Part shown: positions 8,223 through 17,400 of the stretch, one piece after another
How the letters are laid out: each line of letters begins with the position of its first letter
Position numbering within the stretch: the stretch's first letter is position 1
NCBI RefSeq assembly: GCF_905220705.1
Contig: NZ_CAJNAT010000001.1
Span: forward strand, 496,001-560,000
Length of the DNA stretch: 64,000 bases
Reading direction: 5' to 3'
DNA from: Paraburkholderia domus
GTDB lineage: Bacteria; Pseudomonadota; Gammaproteobacteria; Burkholderiales; Burkholderiaceae
The notes under the pieces: model-generated
Told to the model about the DNA's origin: nothing
The model's input: the letters and a program-made list of their open reading frames with translations, nothing else
Database searches by the model: none
Made by a program: the position numbers and the translations under genes

Positions 8223-10541
8223 ATGAAGAAACCCGAAGCTCGCATCGAACCGTACACCCACCCCGCCGCTGGCTGGGGTGCGCTTAAGTACGTCGCCATC
8301 AACCTCATCAAGGAAAAGGTGACGGGCGGCGACTACCGCATGCTGCTCAAACAGAATCAGCCGAACGGCTTCGACTGCCCGGGTTGCGCGTGGCCGGACC
8401 GCGAGCATGCGTCGACCTTTGAGTTCTGCGAAAACGGCGTTAAGGCGGTGGCGGCCGAGGCGACCAGCAAGCGCGTGACGCCGGCTTTTTTCGAGGCGCA
8501 CACGGTTGAAGAACTGATGGCGCAGTCGGATTTCGAACTCGAACAACATGGCCGCCTGACCGACCCGCTCGTCTACGACGCCGTGCGCGACCGTTACGTG
8601 CCGATCGGCTGGGACGAAGCCTTTGACCTCATCGCCGATCATCTGAAGCGACTCGACAATCCGGACAGCGCGGCTTTCTACACTTCGGGCCGCGCCAGCA
8701 ACGAAGCCGCGTTCCTGTACCAGTTGTTCGTGCGAATGGTCGGCACCAACAACTTCCCCGATTGCTCGAACATGTGTCACGAAGCGACCAGCCGCGGCTT
8801 GCCGCACACGGTCGGCATCGGCAAGGGCACGGTCACGCTCGACGACTTCGAACACGCCGACACGCTCCTGATCTTCGGCCAGAATCCCGCGACCAACCAT
8901 CCGCGTATGCTCGGCGAGCTGCGTGAGTGCGCGAAGCGCGGCGCGACCATTGTGTCGATCAATCCGCTGAAGGAACGTGGTCTGGAGCGCTTTGCCAGCC
9001 CGCAACATCCGGTGGAAATGATCACGATGGGCAGCACGAAGATCAGCTCCGTGTTCATCCGTCCGAAGGTGGGCGGCGACTTCGCCTTGATCAAGGGCGT
9101 CGCCAAACGCGTGATCGAACTCGACGACGAAGCGCTGGCCTCGGGTCTCGCGCGCGTACTCGACGTCGCGTTTATCGCCGAACACACGGTCGGCTTCGAT
9201 GCATTCGCCGACGATTTGCGCGCCGAAAACTGGGACACCATCGTCGCGGAATCAGGCGTGCCGTTTGAAGACGTGCTGAAGCTCGCCGATATCTACGTGA
9301 AGGGCCGCGCGGTGATTTCGACGTGGGGCATGGGCCTCACGCAGCACAAGAACTCCGTGCCGACGGTGCAAATCCTGTCGAACCTGATGATGATGCGCGG
9401 CAATATCGGCCGGCGCGGCGCGGGTTTGTGTCCGGTGCGCGGACACTCGAACGTGCAGGGCGACCGCACGGTGGGCATCGAAGAAAGGCCCACTCAAGCG
9501 TTCCTGGACCGGCTCGGTGAAGTCTACGGTTTCGAGCCGCCGCGCGAGCATGGCCTCGACGTCGTCAACACGATTCAAGCGATGCTCGACGGCAAGGTGA
9601 AGGTGTTCATCGGGCTAGGCGGCAACTTCTCGATCGCGACACCCGACACGCCGCGCACGTGGGACGCGATGCGCTCGTGCGATCTGACCGTGCACATCAC
9701 GACCAAGCTGAACCGCAGCCATCTTGTGCATGGCCGCGACGCACTGATTCTGCCGACACTCGGGCGCACCGAAATCGATCTGCAAAATGGTGTCGCGCAA
9801 GGCGTGAGCGTCGAGGATTCGATGAGCATGGTGCACATCTCGTATGGCATGAACAAGCCGGCCTCGGCGAATCTGCTGTCTGAGATTGCAATCGTCGCTC
9901 GCATGGCGCACGCCACGCTCGGCAGCAGCAAGGTCGACTGGCTTGCTCAAGCCGCCGACTATGCGCTGATCCGCGACGGCATCGCGCAGGTAATCGAAGG
10001 ATTCCAGAACTACAACGAGCGCCTGAAGAACCCAGGCGGCTTTCACCTGGGCGTGGCGTCGCGCGAGCGGATCTGGAAAACGCCGAGCGGCAAGGCGCAA
10101 TTCCTGGTGCATGCGATTGATGTCGACACGCCGATTCATCAAGCGCGCGCAGAGCACGGCGAGCGTCTGATGACCTTGATGACGACGCGTTCACACGACC
10201 AGTACAACACCACAATTTACGGCCTCGACGACCGTTATCGCGGTGTGTATGGGCAGCGGCGTGTGCTGTTCGCGAACAAGGACGATCTCGCAATGCTGGG
10301 TTTCGTTGCGGGCCAGCGCGTGGATATCACGAGCGTGTGGGCCGATGGGATCGAGCGTCACGCGGCTGGGTTCCTGCTGGTGGAGTACGACATTCCGCGT
10401 GGCTGTCTCGGCGCTTACTATCCGGAAACCAATCCGCTCGTGCCGCTCTCTTCGGTCGCCGATGGCGCGGGGACGCCGACTTCGAAATCGATACCGGTGT
10501 TGTTGACTGCGTCGGCGGTGGTCGAAGCGGTTGCTGCTTGA
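8223..10541 (+). CDS. FdhF/YdeP-type molybdopterin oxidoreductase
   Basis: A 772-residue protein from the ATG at 8223 (GGCGGCAAG upstream); an in-frame ATG at 8175 would add 16 residues. The order of segments is that of the DMSO reductase/formate dehydrogenase superfamily: GFDCPGCAWPD near residue 50, CSNMCHEATSRGLPHTVGIGKGT, IFGQNPATNHPRML, the NIGRRGAGLCPVRGHSNVQGDRTVGI stretch typical of YdeP, and a C-terminal molybdopterin dinucleotide-binding domain (TTRSHDQYNTTIYG onward). Only two Cys occur in the N-terminal motif, so the usual [4Fe-4S] ligation may be incomplete, as in YdeP relatives. There is no Tat signal, so it is cytoplasmic. YdeP has been linked to acid resistance in enterobacteria; substrate here is unknown. 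Confidence 0.92.
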   Translation: MKKPEARIEPYTHPAAGWGALKYVAINLIKEKVTGGDYRMLLKQNQPNGFDCPGCAWPDREHASTFEFCENGVKAVAAEATSKRVTPAFFEAHTVEELMAQSDFELEQHGRLTDPLVYDAVRDRYVPIGWDEAFDLIADHLKRLDNPDSAAFYTSGRASNEAAFLYQLFVRMVGTNNFPDCSNMCHEATSRGLPHTVGIGKGTVTLDDFEHADTLLIFGQNPATNHPRMLGELRECAKRGATIVSINPLKERGLERFASPQHPVEMITMGSTKISSVFIRPKVGGDFALIKGVAKRVIELDDEALASGLARVLDVAFIAEHTVGFDAFADDLRAENWDTIVAESGVPFEDVLKLADIYVKGRAVISTWGMGLTQHKNSVPTVQILSNLMMMRGNIGRRGAGLCPVRGHSNVQGDRTVGIEERPTQAFLDRLGEVYGFEPPREHGLDVVNTIQAMLDGKVKVFIGLGGNFSIATPDTPRTWDAMRSCDLTVHITTKLNRSHLVHGRDALILPTLGRTEIDLQNGVAQGVSVEDSMSMVHISYGMNKPASANLLSEIAIVARMAHATLGSSKVDWLAQAADYALIRDGIAQVIEGFQNYNERLKNPGGFHLGVASRERIWKTPSGKAQFLVHAIDVDTPIHQARAEHGERLMTLMTTRSHDQYNTTIYGLDDRYRGVYGQRRVLFANKDDLAMLGFVAGQRVDITSVWADGIERHAAGFLLVEYDIPRGCLGAYYPETNPLVPLSSVADGAGTPTSKSIPVLLTASAVVEAVAA

Positions 10542-10607
10542 AGGGCGCTGCGTTCCGGATGACGAACGGCAAGCGTCGCCCGAAGCGCTGCACCTGAAGC
10601 GTGACGC

Positions 10608-11111
10608 TTACGTCTGATTTTTCTTCAGATCGCGATACGTCAGATGCAAGCGCAGATCAAATTCGATCTGATGGTAGCCCGGTTGCATGAACTCGCAGAG
10701 GCGATAGAACGCCTTGTTGTGGTCGCTTTCTTTCAGATGAGCGAGTTCATGCACGACGATCATTTTCAGAAATTCCGGCGCAGCGTCTTTGAATAGCGAG
10801 GCGATGCGAATCTCTTTCTTTGCCTTCAGCTTGCCGCCTTGCACGCGCGAGATGCTCGTATGAAGGCCGAGTGCGTGGCGCACGACGTCGAGTTTGCTGT
10901 CGTAGGTGACTTTGTCGATTTGCGCGCCGTTGCGAAGGTGTTCGCGCTTCAGATCCGCGCAGTATTCATACAAGGCTCTGTCTGTTTGCACGTCGTGCGA
11001 GTTGGGGTACCGCTTCGCGAGGTAAAGACCGAGTTCCTCATCCGCTATCAGCTTTTTGACTTTTTCTTGTAGCCCGGACGGGTAGCCGGTCAGGTATTTC
11101 AGGTGTTGCAT
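10608..11111 (-). CDS. YgjP-like (M48-related) metal-dependent hydrolase
   Basis: A 167-residue protein. The zinc site is VVHELAHLKESDHNKAFY: HExxH plus a third ligand in the DHNKAF segment, diagnostic of the YgjP/WLM-like metallopeptidase family. No signal peptide or membrane segment, so cytosolic. Start: the ATG at 11111 begins the conserved part; the ribosome-binding site is weak, and an upstream in-frame ATG at 11150 would add 13 residues. The function of the family is poorly defined; proteolysis of ubiquitin-like or damaged substrates has been proposed for relatives. Confidence 0.85.
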   Translation of the reverse strand: MQHLKYLTGYPSGLQEKVKKLIADEELGLYLAKRYPNSHDVQTDRALYEYCADLKREHLRNGAQIDKVTYDSKLDVVRHALGLHTSISRVQGGKLKAKKEIRIASLFKDAAPEFLKMIVVHELAHLKESDHNKAFYRLCEFMQPGYHQIEFDLRLHLTYRDLKKNQT

Positions 11112-11189
11112 GGTGGTGTTCTTTGCGATTGGCGGCGGCACAGGTTGCATGCCTCGCGGCGGGGGAACCGGACTCCCGATGAGCAGAAT

Positions 11190-11834
11190 TCAACCGAGAT
11201 TGTCTTCGCAATCCCCCCAGAGCCGCAGCGGATTTCGGTGAAGCGGATACTGCCTGTCGAGCCACGTCGACAGTCTGGCCCAATCGGGGTGGTTTGTCCC
11301 GGTCTGAGCAGACCAGATCGACGATCGCTCAAGAATCTGTCCGTTCTCGCGATCACGGACAACCAGACTGCCGAGACCGCTCGAACTGTTCTCCTGCGAT
11401 TCGACCCGATACCGCGGCAGGAGTCTCACTTCAGCATCCCCTGCCCAGCCGTACACGGCTCGGACCACGCCGGTCGCGTCCCTCAACTCCACAGCACCGC
11501 TTGGCGGCCGAACGGCCGACCAGCCTTCAGGAAATTCCACGACGACCTCGTTGCCGCTCTCCCTGATCCATTTCATACGCCATGCCCGCTCCATCGCCTC
11601 GCGCACGTGCGACACCGACTCATATCCCGGAGGCAATTCGATCGCTTTGGGCAAGGTGACGAGGTTGTCTTTCCAAAGCGATGCCTCGTCACGATCGCGT
11701 CGACCGATTTTCTTCGACACGCCTTCTCCAAACGGGTTATCAGGCCGGCTCGCGAGATGGGCGCCGCTTTGCTGCAGGTCGGGGAAAAGACCGTCGGCAT
11801 CCCGACGGGTCAATTTTGGCTTGCCATTTTTCAT
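11190..11834 (-). CDS. Orphan hypothetical protein, 214 residues
   Basis: An intact minus-strand frame from an ATG at 11834 with GAAGAAACCC upstream. I recognise no family. The N-terminal 55 residues are Lys/Arg/Asp-rich and probably flexible; the rest is balanced, with many Trp and mixed hydrophobic strands (VVVEFPEGWSAVRPP, GVVRAVYGWAGDAEVRLLPRYRV, LGSLVVRDRENGQIL), suggesting a mostly beta domain. No signal peptide or transmembrane segment. It is the last gene of a minus-strand run of small orphans at 11.2-13.2 kb. Coding is supported by amino-acid composition and length rather than homology. Confidence 0.62.
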   Translation of the reverse strand: MKNGKPKLTRRDADGLFPDLQQSGAHLASRPDNPFGEGVSKKIGRRDRDEASLWKDNLVTLPKAIELPPGYESVSHVREAMERAWRMKWIRESGNEVVVEFPEGWSAVRPPSGAVELRDATGVVRAVYGWAGDAEVRLLPRYRVESQENSSSGLGSLVVRDRENGQILERSSIWSAQTGTNHPDWARLSTWLDRQYPLHRNPLRLWGDCEDNLG

Positions 11835-11981
11835 GGGTTTCTTCGCTGAAAGGCGCTCTCAAGAACGACTAATTTACATTAAACATGGCGACGTTCTTTG
11901 CGAATGATTTCCGAGGACACCATGACCGTGCGCGCCGACAGCATCCACCGCTTCGAGATCTGACTGACCGGCTGCGCGCGG

Positions 11982-12290
11982 TCAAACGTGCGGCAGGTCG
12001 TCAATACATTTTTCGACATGCTCGCCAGGGACATCCGTATCAATCCCGTCGTGCCCGTCGGTGTGAGCGACAGACACGATTTTTGGCCCCAGAAACCGTG
12101 TGCCGCCGAGCGTAAAAAGGGACCAAACGACATTCCCGCGACGGATCGCGGCCACGACTTCGGCCACCTCGACAATCGACGTGGGGGACAACCAGTCACG
12201 CGTCGACGGGTCGACGGGACCCCAACGCACGTGGGTAATCCTGTCGTTCGTCGGATTGATACGAATGGCGTCGATAGCAAACGTAGTCAT
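11982..12290 (-). CDS. Small hypothetical protein, 102 residues
   Basis: The ATG at 12290 is chosen because GGAGG lies 5 bases upstream. The protein starts TTFAIDAIRINPTNDRITHVRWGPVD and has a central helix (SIVEVAEVVAAIRRG) and a strand-rich end (VVWSLFTLGGTRFLGPKIVSVAHTDG). No family is recognised with confidence; the opening resembles small single-domain beta proteins. Soluble, no cysteines. It is in the small-gene run and shares the GGAGGC leader type seen before two neighbouring genes. Confidence 0.68.
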   Translation of the reverse strand: MTTFAIDAIRINPTNDRITHVRWGPVDPSTRDWLSPTSIVEVAEVVAAIRRGNVVWSLFTLGGTRFLGPKIVSVAHTDGHDGIDTDVPGEHVEKCIDDLPHV

Positions 12291-12447
12291 ATCTGCCTCC
12301 ATCATCCTGACAAAGGGATTTCAGCATTATGCGCTGCTTCCTTTTCTGGCTCACGGGCCAACTTCCTTGCCGGATCATCTGCGACGGCGACGCGCCGATG
12401 TGGAACGCCTTGCAGTCGAACTGCGTAGCCGTCTCCGGAAGATTTCT

Positions 12448-12618
12448 CTACTCGTCGCTCTGGCCAAGCTTTGGGCGCCCCGTCGCGTCTGGACCTGTAT
12501 CCACCAGCTTGTTCCGGTAGTCACAGGCGGGACAGAGGAAAAAGAATCCTTCTTCATCGACTTCCGGCTCGACGTGATCAGCGTCGAACGACACGTTGCA
12601 GTTTCGACAGGTCCACAT
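12448..12618 (-). CDS. Tiny zinc-ribbon-like protein, 56 residues
   Basis: A 56-residue frame from an ATG at 12618 with GGAGGC 5 bases upstream, ending at a TAG at 12448. It carries two CxxC pairs: MWTCRNCNVSF at the N-terminus (Cys 4 and 7) and FFFLCPACDYRN (Cys 29 and 32), with an acidic linker between them. This is the spacing of a single zinc ribbon. The protein is too small for an enzyme; it could bind DNA, RNA or a protein partner. The leader closely matches that of the gene starting at 13211. Confidence 0.75.
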   Translation of the reverse strand: MWTCRNCNVSFDADHVEPEVDEEGFFFLCPACDYRNKLVDTGPDATGRPKLGQSDE

Positions 12619-12650
12619 AGCGGCCTCCGTCGGTAGCTTCGAGGAATCCT
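12604..12650 (-). promoter_or_regulatory. Leader shared with the gene at 13211 (copy 1)
   Basis: Reading leftward, the bases before and across the start codon of the 56-residue gene contain CATACTAGGATTCCTCGAA followed by ACCGACGGAGGC and ATGTGG. The same pattern precedes the gene at 13211. It includes the GGAGG ribosome-binding site; the upstream half could be a promoter or a common regulatory site. Confidence 0.55.
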
Positions 12651-12695
12651 AGTATGAAGGAACTATCCGTAGGCCGACTCGCCGGCCTAAGAGAA

Positions 12696-12920
12696 TCAGT
12701 GTTGCCCCGCGTTCAGGAGCATCCAGTTCTGTCGCATGGGCGGACCGGCGAGAATGCGCGCAAACACGCCGCCACACCGCACGCAGGTGTAGTGCTCTTC
12801 TGCTCGCGCATCCTTCACGGCGCCGACACCGTTAAGCGTCAGGTCGTCGTGCGGAGCCGCAGTAGCCGGCTGCCCATACAGATCAGCGCATCGTGCGCAG
12901 GGTTGAATCCAGAGTTCCAT
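12696..12920 (-). CDS. Small CxxC protein, 74 residues
   Basis: A 74-residue frame from the ATG at 12920 (an ATG at 12929 adds three residues). Two CxxC pairs: CARC near the start (WIQPCARCADLYGQP) and CVRCGG (YTCVRCGGVFARI) near residue 50, separated by an acidic linker, again a zinc-ribbon arrangement. Conserved-looking hydrophobic residues follow each pair. No family is recognised. It lies between two other small minus-strand genes. Ribosome-binding site is not obvious. Confidence 0.62.
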   Translation of the reverse strand: MELWIQPCARCADLYGQPATAAPHDDLTLNGVGAVKDARAEEHYTCVRCGGVFARILAGPPMRQNWMLLNAGQH

Positions 12921-12941
12921 TTTGAACAACCAGTGCGGTGG

Positions 12942-13211
12942 TCAGCCGTTGCCGGCATCCAGGCCGCCATTGGGAATCGAGTCGACGCGCCGCTTGCCTT
13001 CGACATACCCGGCCTCGCGGGCTTCTTCTTCACTGAGGAAAGTGGCGACAAGTTCCTGGAAGCGAATGCTCTGCCCAGCCAGGTGAGCATCGGAACCATG
13101 GCGACAGATGTACGCGGAGTAATGCCACAAGGTAGTTGGGGCCGGGGGACCGTATGCAAGGATCGGCAGGACCCAGACTTCGTATCCGTCGTGTTCGATC
13201 TTGTCCCACAT
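12942..13211 (-). CDS. Small hypothetical protein, paralogue of the gene at 20809
   Basis: An 89-residue protein from the ATG at 13211, with GGAGGC 6 bases upstream. It aligns along its whole length with the 93-residue protein at 20809-21090: GY..(V/I).VL near residue 10, Y.P motif, a YSAYICRHG/YVGYVARPG core and a shared C-terminus A..AG(Y/F).EG...VD....GL. The repeated family within one window suggests a small soluble protein family of the Burkholderiales; function unknown. No signal peptide or membrane segment. Confidence 0.75.
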   Translation of the reverse strand: MWDKIEHDGYEVWVLPILAYGPPAPTTLWHYSAYICRHGSDAHLAGQSIRFQELVATFLSEEEAREAGYVEGKRRVDSIPNGGLDAGNG

Positions 13212-13250
13212 GGCTGCCTCCGTCGTGACTTTCGAGGAATCGTAGCATGC
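13205..13250 (-). promoter_or_regulatory. Leader shared with the gene at 12618 (copy 2)
   Basis: Reading leftward, CATGCTACGATTCCTCGAAA, then CACGACGGAGGC and ATGTGG. It aligns with copy 1 over about 44 bases with only scattered differences, including a shared GATTCCTCGAA core and the ribosome-binding site. Confidence 0.55.
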
Positions 13251-13435
13251 AATACCTGATCGGCACGGATCTCGCTGCCGGGCGCGGCGCACAGATCAGC
13301 GAGTGCGGCACGTACCGGCACCGGTTCTGGCGCGAGTGTTACGAAAATCAGCGCTGACGGTATTCGATAAACGGATACGCATAAGGAACCCGCCCTTCCG
13401 ATGCCTCCCAGTACAGGTGCATGCCCTTCCTGTCC

Positions 13436-14341
13436 TCAACTCCCACATGCGTGAATCAGAAACTGCTGAAACGCCAAAGCCGGCGTATCGAGCGTCACGC
13501 CTTTGCGCCACAACATACCCGCGTCCATCTGCGGAATCGCATTGAGTATGGGCCGCGCGTCAATCCGCTTGCCTTCCAGCGACCAGGGACGAAACACCAT
13601 GTCAGAAAGAATGGTCACGCCGAAGCCATGTGCGACCAGACCGCGCAGCGCTTCCATCGAACTCGTCCGGAACGCGATATTCGGCGCGACGCCATTCTGT
13701 TTCCAGTAGCGTAGCGTCGACTGTTCACCTTCGTCGACCGTGATCAGGATGTACGGATACGCCGCGATATCCGCGAGCGACGGCGCATTGAGCTGCGCGA
13801 GCGGATGCGTTGGCGAGGTCCATAACTGCCGGCGCGAGCGGATCAGCACGTGATGACCGAAACGCCTGATGTTCTCGACATTCGACAGAAGCACCACGCC
13901 GAGATCCACTGTTCCGTCGAGCACTGCCTGCTCAATCGACGTTCGATCCACGTCGTGTAGATCGATCTCGACGTCGGGGTAGGTTGCGCGAAAGCGCGCC
14001 ATCAGCTCCGGAAGAAAATAGCCCAGCACCGTGTACGACGCCGCGATGCGTACGGTCCCCTTCAGGTCATGTGCGCGGAACGGCGCCTTGTAGACCGCGT
14101 CGCGCACTGAATCGAGTATGTGCCGCGCGTGATTCAGAAAGTCCTGCCCGTCAGGCGTTAGCGCGACGCCCTGCGGCAAGCGTTCGAAGAGCCGCGCACC
14201 CAGGGTTTCCTCCAGTGCGAGTACAGCATTCGTAATAGCCGATTGCGACACATGTTCGACAGTCGCCGCCATCGAAAACTGCCCGCTTTGCGCAGCTGCC
14301 ACGAAGTAACGCATCTGCCGCAAGGTGATGTCTTTAGACAT
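13436..14341 (-). CDS. LysR-family transcriptional regulator
   Basis: A 301-residue LysR protein: N-terminal winged helix at residues 1-65 (LRQMRYFVAAAQSGQFSMAATVEHVSQSAITNAVLALEE), then the effector-binding domain (GTVRIAASYTVLGYFLPELMARF onward). It is divergent from the indolepyruvate ferredoxin oxidoreductase gene, with 97 bp between starts, the usual arrangement in which the LysR protein controls its neighbour and itself. The effector is probably an aromatic amino acid or an arylpyruvate, by inference from that neighbour. Confidence 0.94.
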   Translation of the reverse strand: MSKDITLRQMRYFVAAAQSGQFSMAATVEHVSQSAITNAVLALEETLGARLFERLPQGVALTPDGQDFLNHARHILDSVRDAVYKAPFRAHDLKGTVRIAASYTVLGYFLPELMARFRATYPDVEIDLHDVDRTSIEQAVLDGTVDLGVVLLSNVENIRRFGHHVLIRSRRQLWTSPTHPLAQLNAPSLADIAAYPYILITVDEGEQSTLRYWKQNGVAPNIAFRTSSMEALRGLVAHGFGVTILSDMVFRPWSLEGKRIDARPILNAIPQMDAGMLWRKGVTLDTPALAFQQFLIHACGS

Positions 14342-14438
14342 GTGTTTTTCGCATAGCAGGGTTCGGTATTCGTGATTTTACGATGGAAATTCCGCTTTCT
14401 ATACTCGGGCTCAAATAAAGCCATCGGAGACGTAGACC

Positions 14439-17400
14439 ATGAATGCCCCGCTATCGCCACAGCTACTTGACGCGCTCGCCACCGTCTCGCTCGACGACAA
14501 ATACACGCTCGAGAAAGGCCGGGTGTACATGAGCGGCACGCAGGCGCTGGTCCGCCTGCCGATGCTGCAGAAGGAACGCGATCAGCGCGCGGGGCTCAAC
14601 ACAGCTGGCTACGTTTCCGGTTATCGCGGCTCACCGCTGGGCGCGCTGGATCAGGGATTGTGGAAAGCGAAGAAGCATCTCAAGGAACACGATGTCGTGT
14701 TCCAGCCAGGGGTTAACGAGGATCTCGCGGCCACAGCCGTTTGGGGTACGCAACAGATCAACCTGTGGCCCGGCGCCAGGGTCGATGGCGTATTCGGCAT
14801 GTGGTATGGCAAGGGGCCGGGCGTCGACCGCACTGGCGACGTCTTCAAGCATGCCAACTCGGCAGGCACCGATCCGAATGGCGGCGTGCTGGTGCTGGCG
14901 GGCGACGATCATGCGGCCAAGTCGTCGTCGGTCGCGCACCAGTCCGAGCATATGTTCGTCGCGAGCGGCATTCCGGTGCTGTATCCGGCGAGCGTTCAGG
15001 AGTATCTCGACTACGGCCTGCACGGCTGGGCAATGAGCCGCTATTCCGGCTTGTGGGTCGCGATGAAATGTGTGACCGACGTGGTCGAATCGAGCGCATC
15101 GATCGATATCGATCCGGACCGTTTGCAAATTGTACTGCCGGACGACTTCGACATGCCCGAAGGCGGCCTCAATATCCGCTGGCCCGATCCGCCGCTCGCG
15201 CAGGAAGCACGACTGCTGAACCACAAGTGGTATGCGGCGCTCGCGTACGTTCGCGCGAACAAACTGAATCGGGTGGTGATCGATAGCCCGACACCCCGGC
15301 TTGGCATCATGACCGCGGGCAAGGCCTATCTCGATGTGCGGCAGGCGCTAGCGGATCTGTCGCTCGACGATGAAACCTGCGCACGTATCGGCATTCGTGT
15401 GTTGAAAGTGGGCTGCGTGTGGCCACTCGACGCGCAGAACGCGCGTGACTTCGCAACCGGTCTCGACGAAATCCTGGTCGTCGAAGAGAAACGCCAGATC
15501 CTCGAATATGCGCTTAAGGAAGAGCTGTACAACTGGCGCGACGATGTACGGCCCAAGGTCTTCGGCAAATTCGACCAGCGCGACGACGAGGGTGGCGAAT
15601 GGTCGGTGCCGCGCGGCCAGACGCTGCTGCCCGCGCATTACGAACTCTCGCCTGCCCTGATTGCGAAGGCGATAGCGCGGCGTCTGGCGAAGGCCGATTT
15701 GCCTGCTGATGTACGCGCCCGGATCGAAGCGCGCGTTGCGATCATCGAGGCAAAAGAGCGTGAAGCCGCCACGCCGCGTTCGGTCGCCGAGCGTCAGCCG
15801 TGGTTTTGCTCCGGCTGTCCGCACAACACGTCGACCCGTGTGCCGGAAGGCTCACGTGCACTGGCCGGTATCGGCTGCCACTACATGTCGATGTGGATGG
15901 ACCGCAAGACGGAAACGTTCAGCCAGATGGGCGGTGAAGGCGTCGCGTGGACCGGGCAGATGCATTTCACGAATGAGCGGCACGTGTTCGTCAATCTCGG
16001 CGACGGCACGTACTTTCACTCAGGCCTTCTCGCGATTCGCGCGTCGATTGCGGCAGGCGCAAATGTCACTTACAAGGTCCTCTACAACGACGCTGTCGCG
16101 ATGACGGGGGGCCAACCGGTCGACGGCGTGCTCACCGTTCCGCAGATCGCGTTTCAGGTCGTGGCGGAAGGCGCGAAGCAGGTGCTCATCGTCACCGACG
16201 AGCCTGCCAAATACGATGCGAACGTGCGTCTTCCAGAAGACGTGAAGGTCTACCACCGCGATGAACTCGATCGATTGCAGCGGGAGTTGCGCGAGGTTGC
16301 AGGCACGACAATCCTGATCTACGACCAGACCTGCGCAACCGAAAAACGCCGGCGCCGCAAACGCGGCACGTATCCCGATCCCGCGAAGCGCGCGTTCATC
16401 AACGATGCCGTTTGCGAAGGCTGCGGCGACTGCTCGGTCCAATCGAACTGCCTCTCGGTCGAGCCGCTGCAAACACCGCTCGGCACCAAGCGCAAGATCA
16501 ACCAGTCGTCGTGTAACAAGGATTTCTCATGCGTGAGCGGCTTTTGCCCGAGCTTCGTGACGGCTGAAGGCGCACAACTCAGGCAGCCGGCGAAGGTTTC
16601 TTCGGCAGGCGCACTGCCGGACTTTGCGGCGCTGCCCCGGCCTGCGATCGCCTCGCTATCGAAGCCTTATGGCGTGCTGGTGACCGGTGTCGGCGGCACC
16701 GGCGTGGTGACGATTGGCGGCTTGCTGGGAATGGCCGCTCACCTCGAAAACAAAGGCGTCACCGTGCTCGATATGGCGGGCCTTGCGCAGAAAGGCGGCG
16801 CGGTGCTCAGTCATGTGCAGATCGCCGCGACGCCCAGTCAATTGCACGCGACGCGTATCGCGACCGGTGAAGCGCGTTTGATTCTCGGCTGCGATGCAAT
16901 CGTTTCAGCTTCTGCCGAAGTGCTCGCCCGCACGCAACACGGTGTGACCAAGGCGGTAATCAACAGCGGCGCGACGCCGACCGCGCAGTTTGTCCGCGAT
17001 CCGCAATGGAGTTTCCCTGCCGATCAGACGCGCGACGATTTGCGTTCCGCGATGGGTGACGACTGCGATTTCATCGACGCAAACCGTCTTGCCCTCGAGC
17101 TTCTCGGTGACACGCTCTACGCCAACCCACTGCTGCTCGGTTTCGTATGGCAACGCGGCTGGCTGCCGCTCAGCTACGAGAGCCTTGATCGTGCTATTGA
17201 GCTCAATGCAGTGGCGGTCGAGAAAAACCGTCTCGCGTTCGAGTGGGGTCGCTATGTCGCGCAGCACGGTGAAACCGCCGCCGGTGCATTTGCGCCGCGT
17301 GCAGAAAAGCAGCAGGCAATCGTCGTGCAGATGCCGGAATCGCTTGACCGCCTCATTGAACGCAACGTCGAGCGGCTTGGCCTCTATCAGAACGCGCGCT

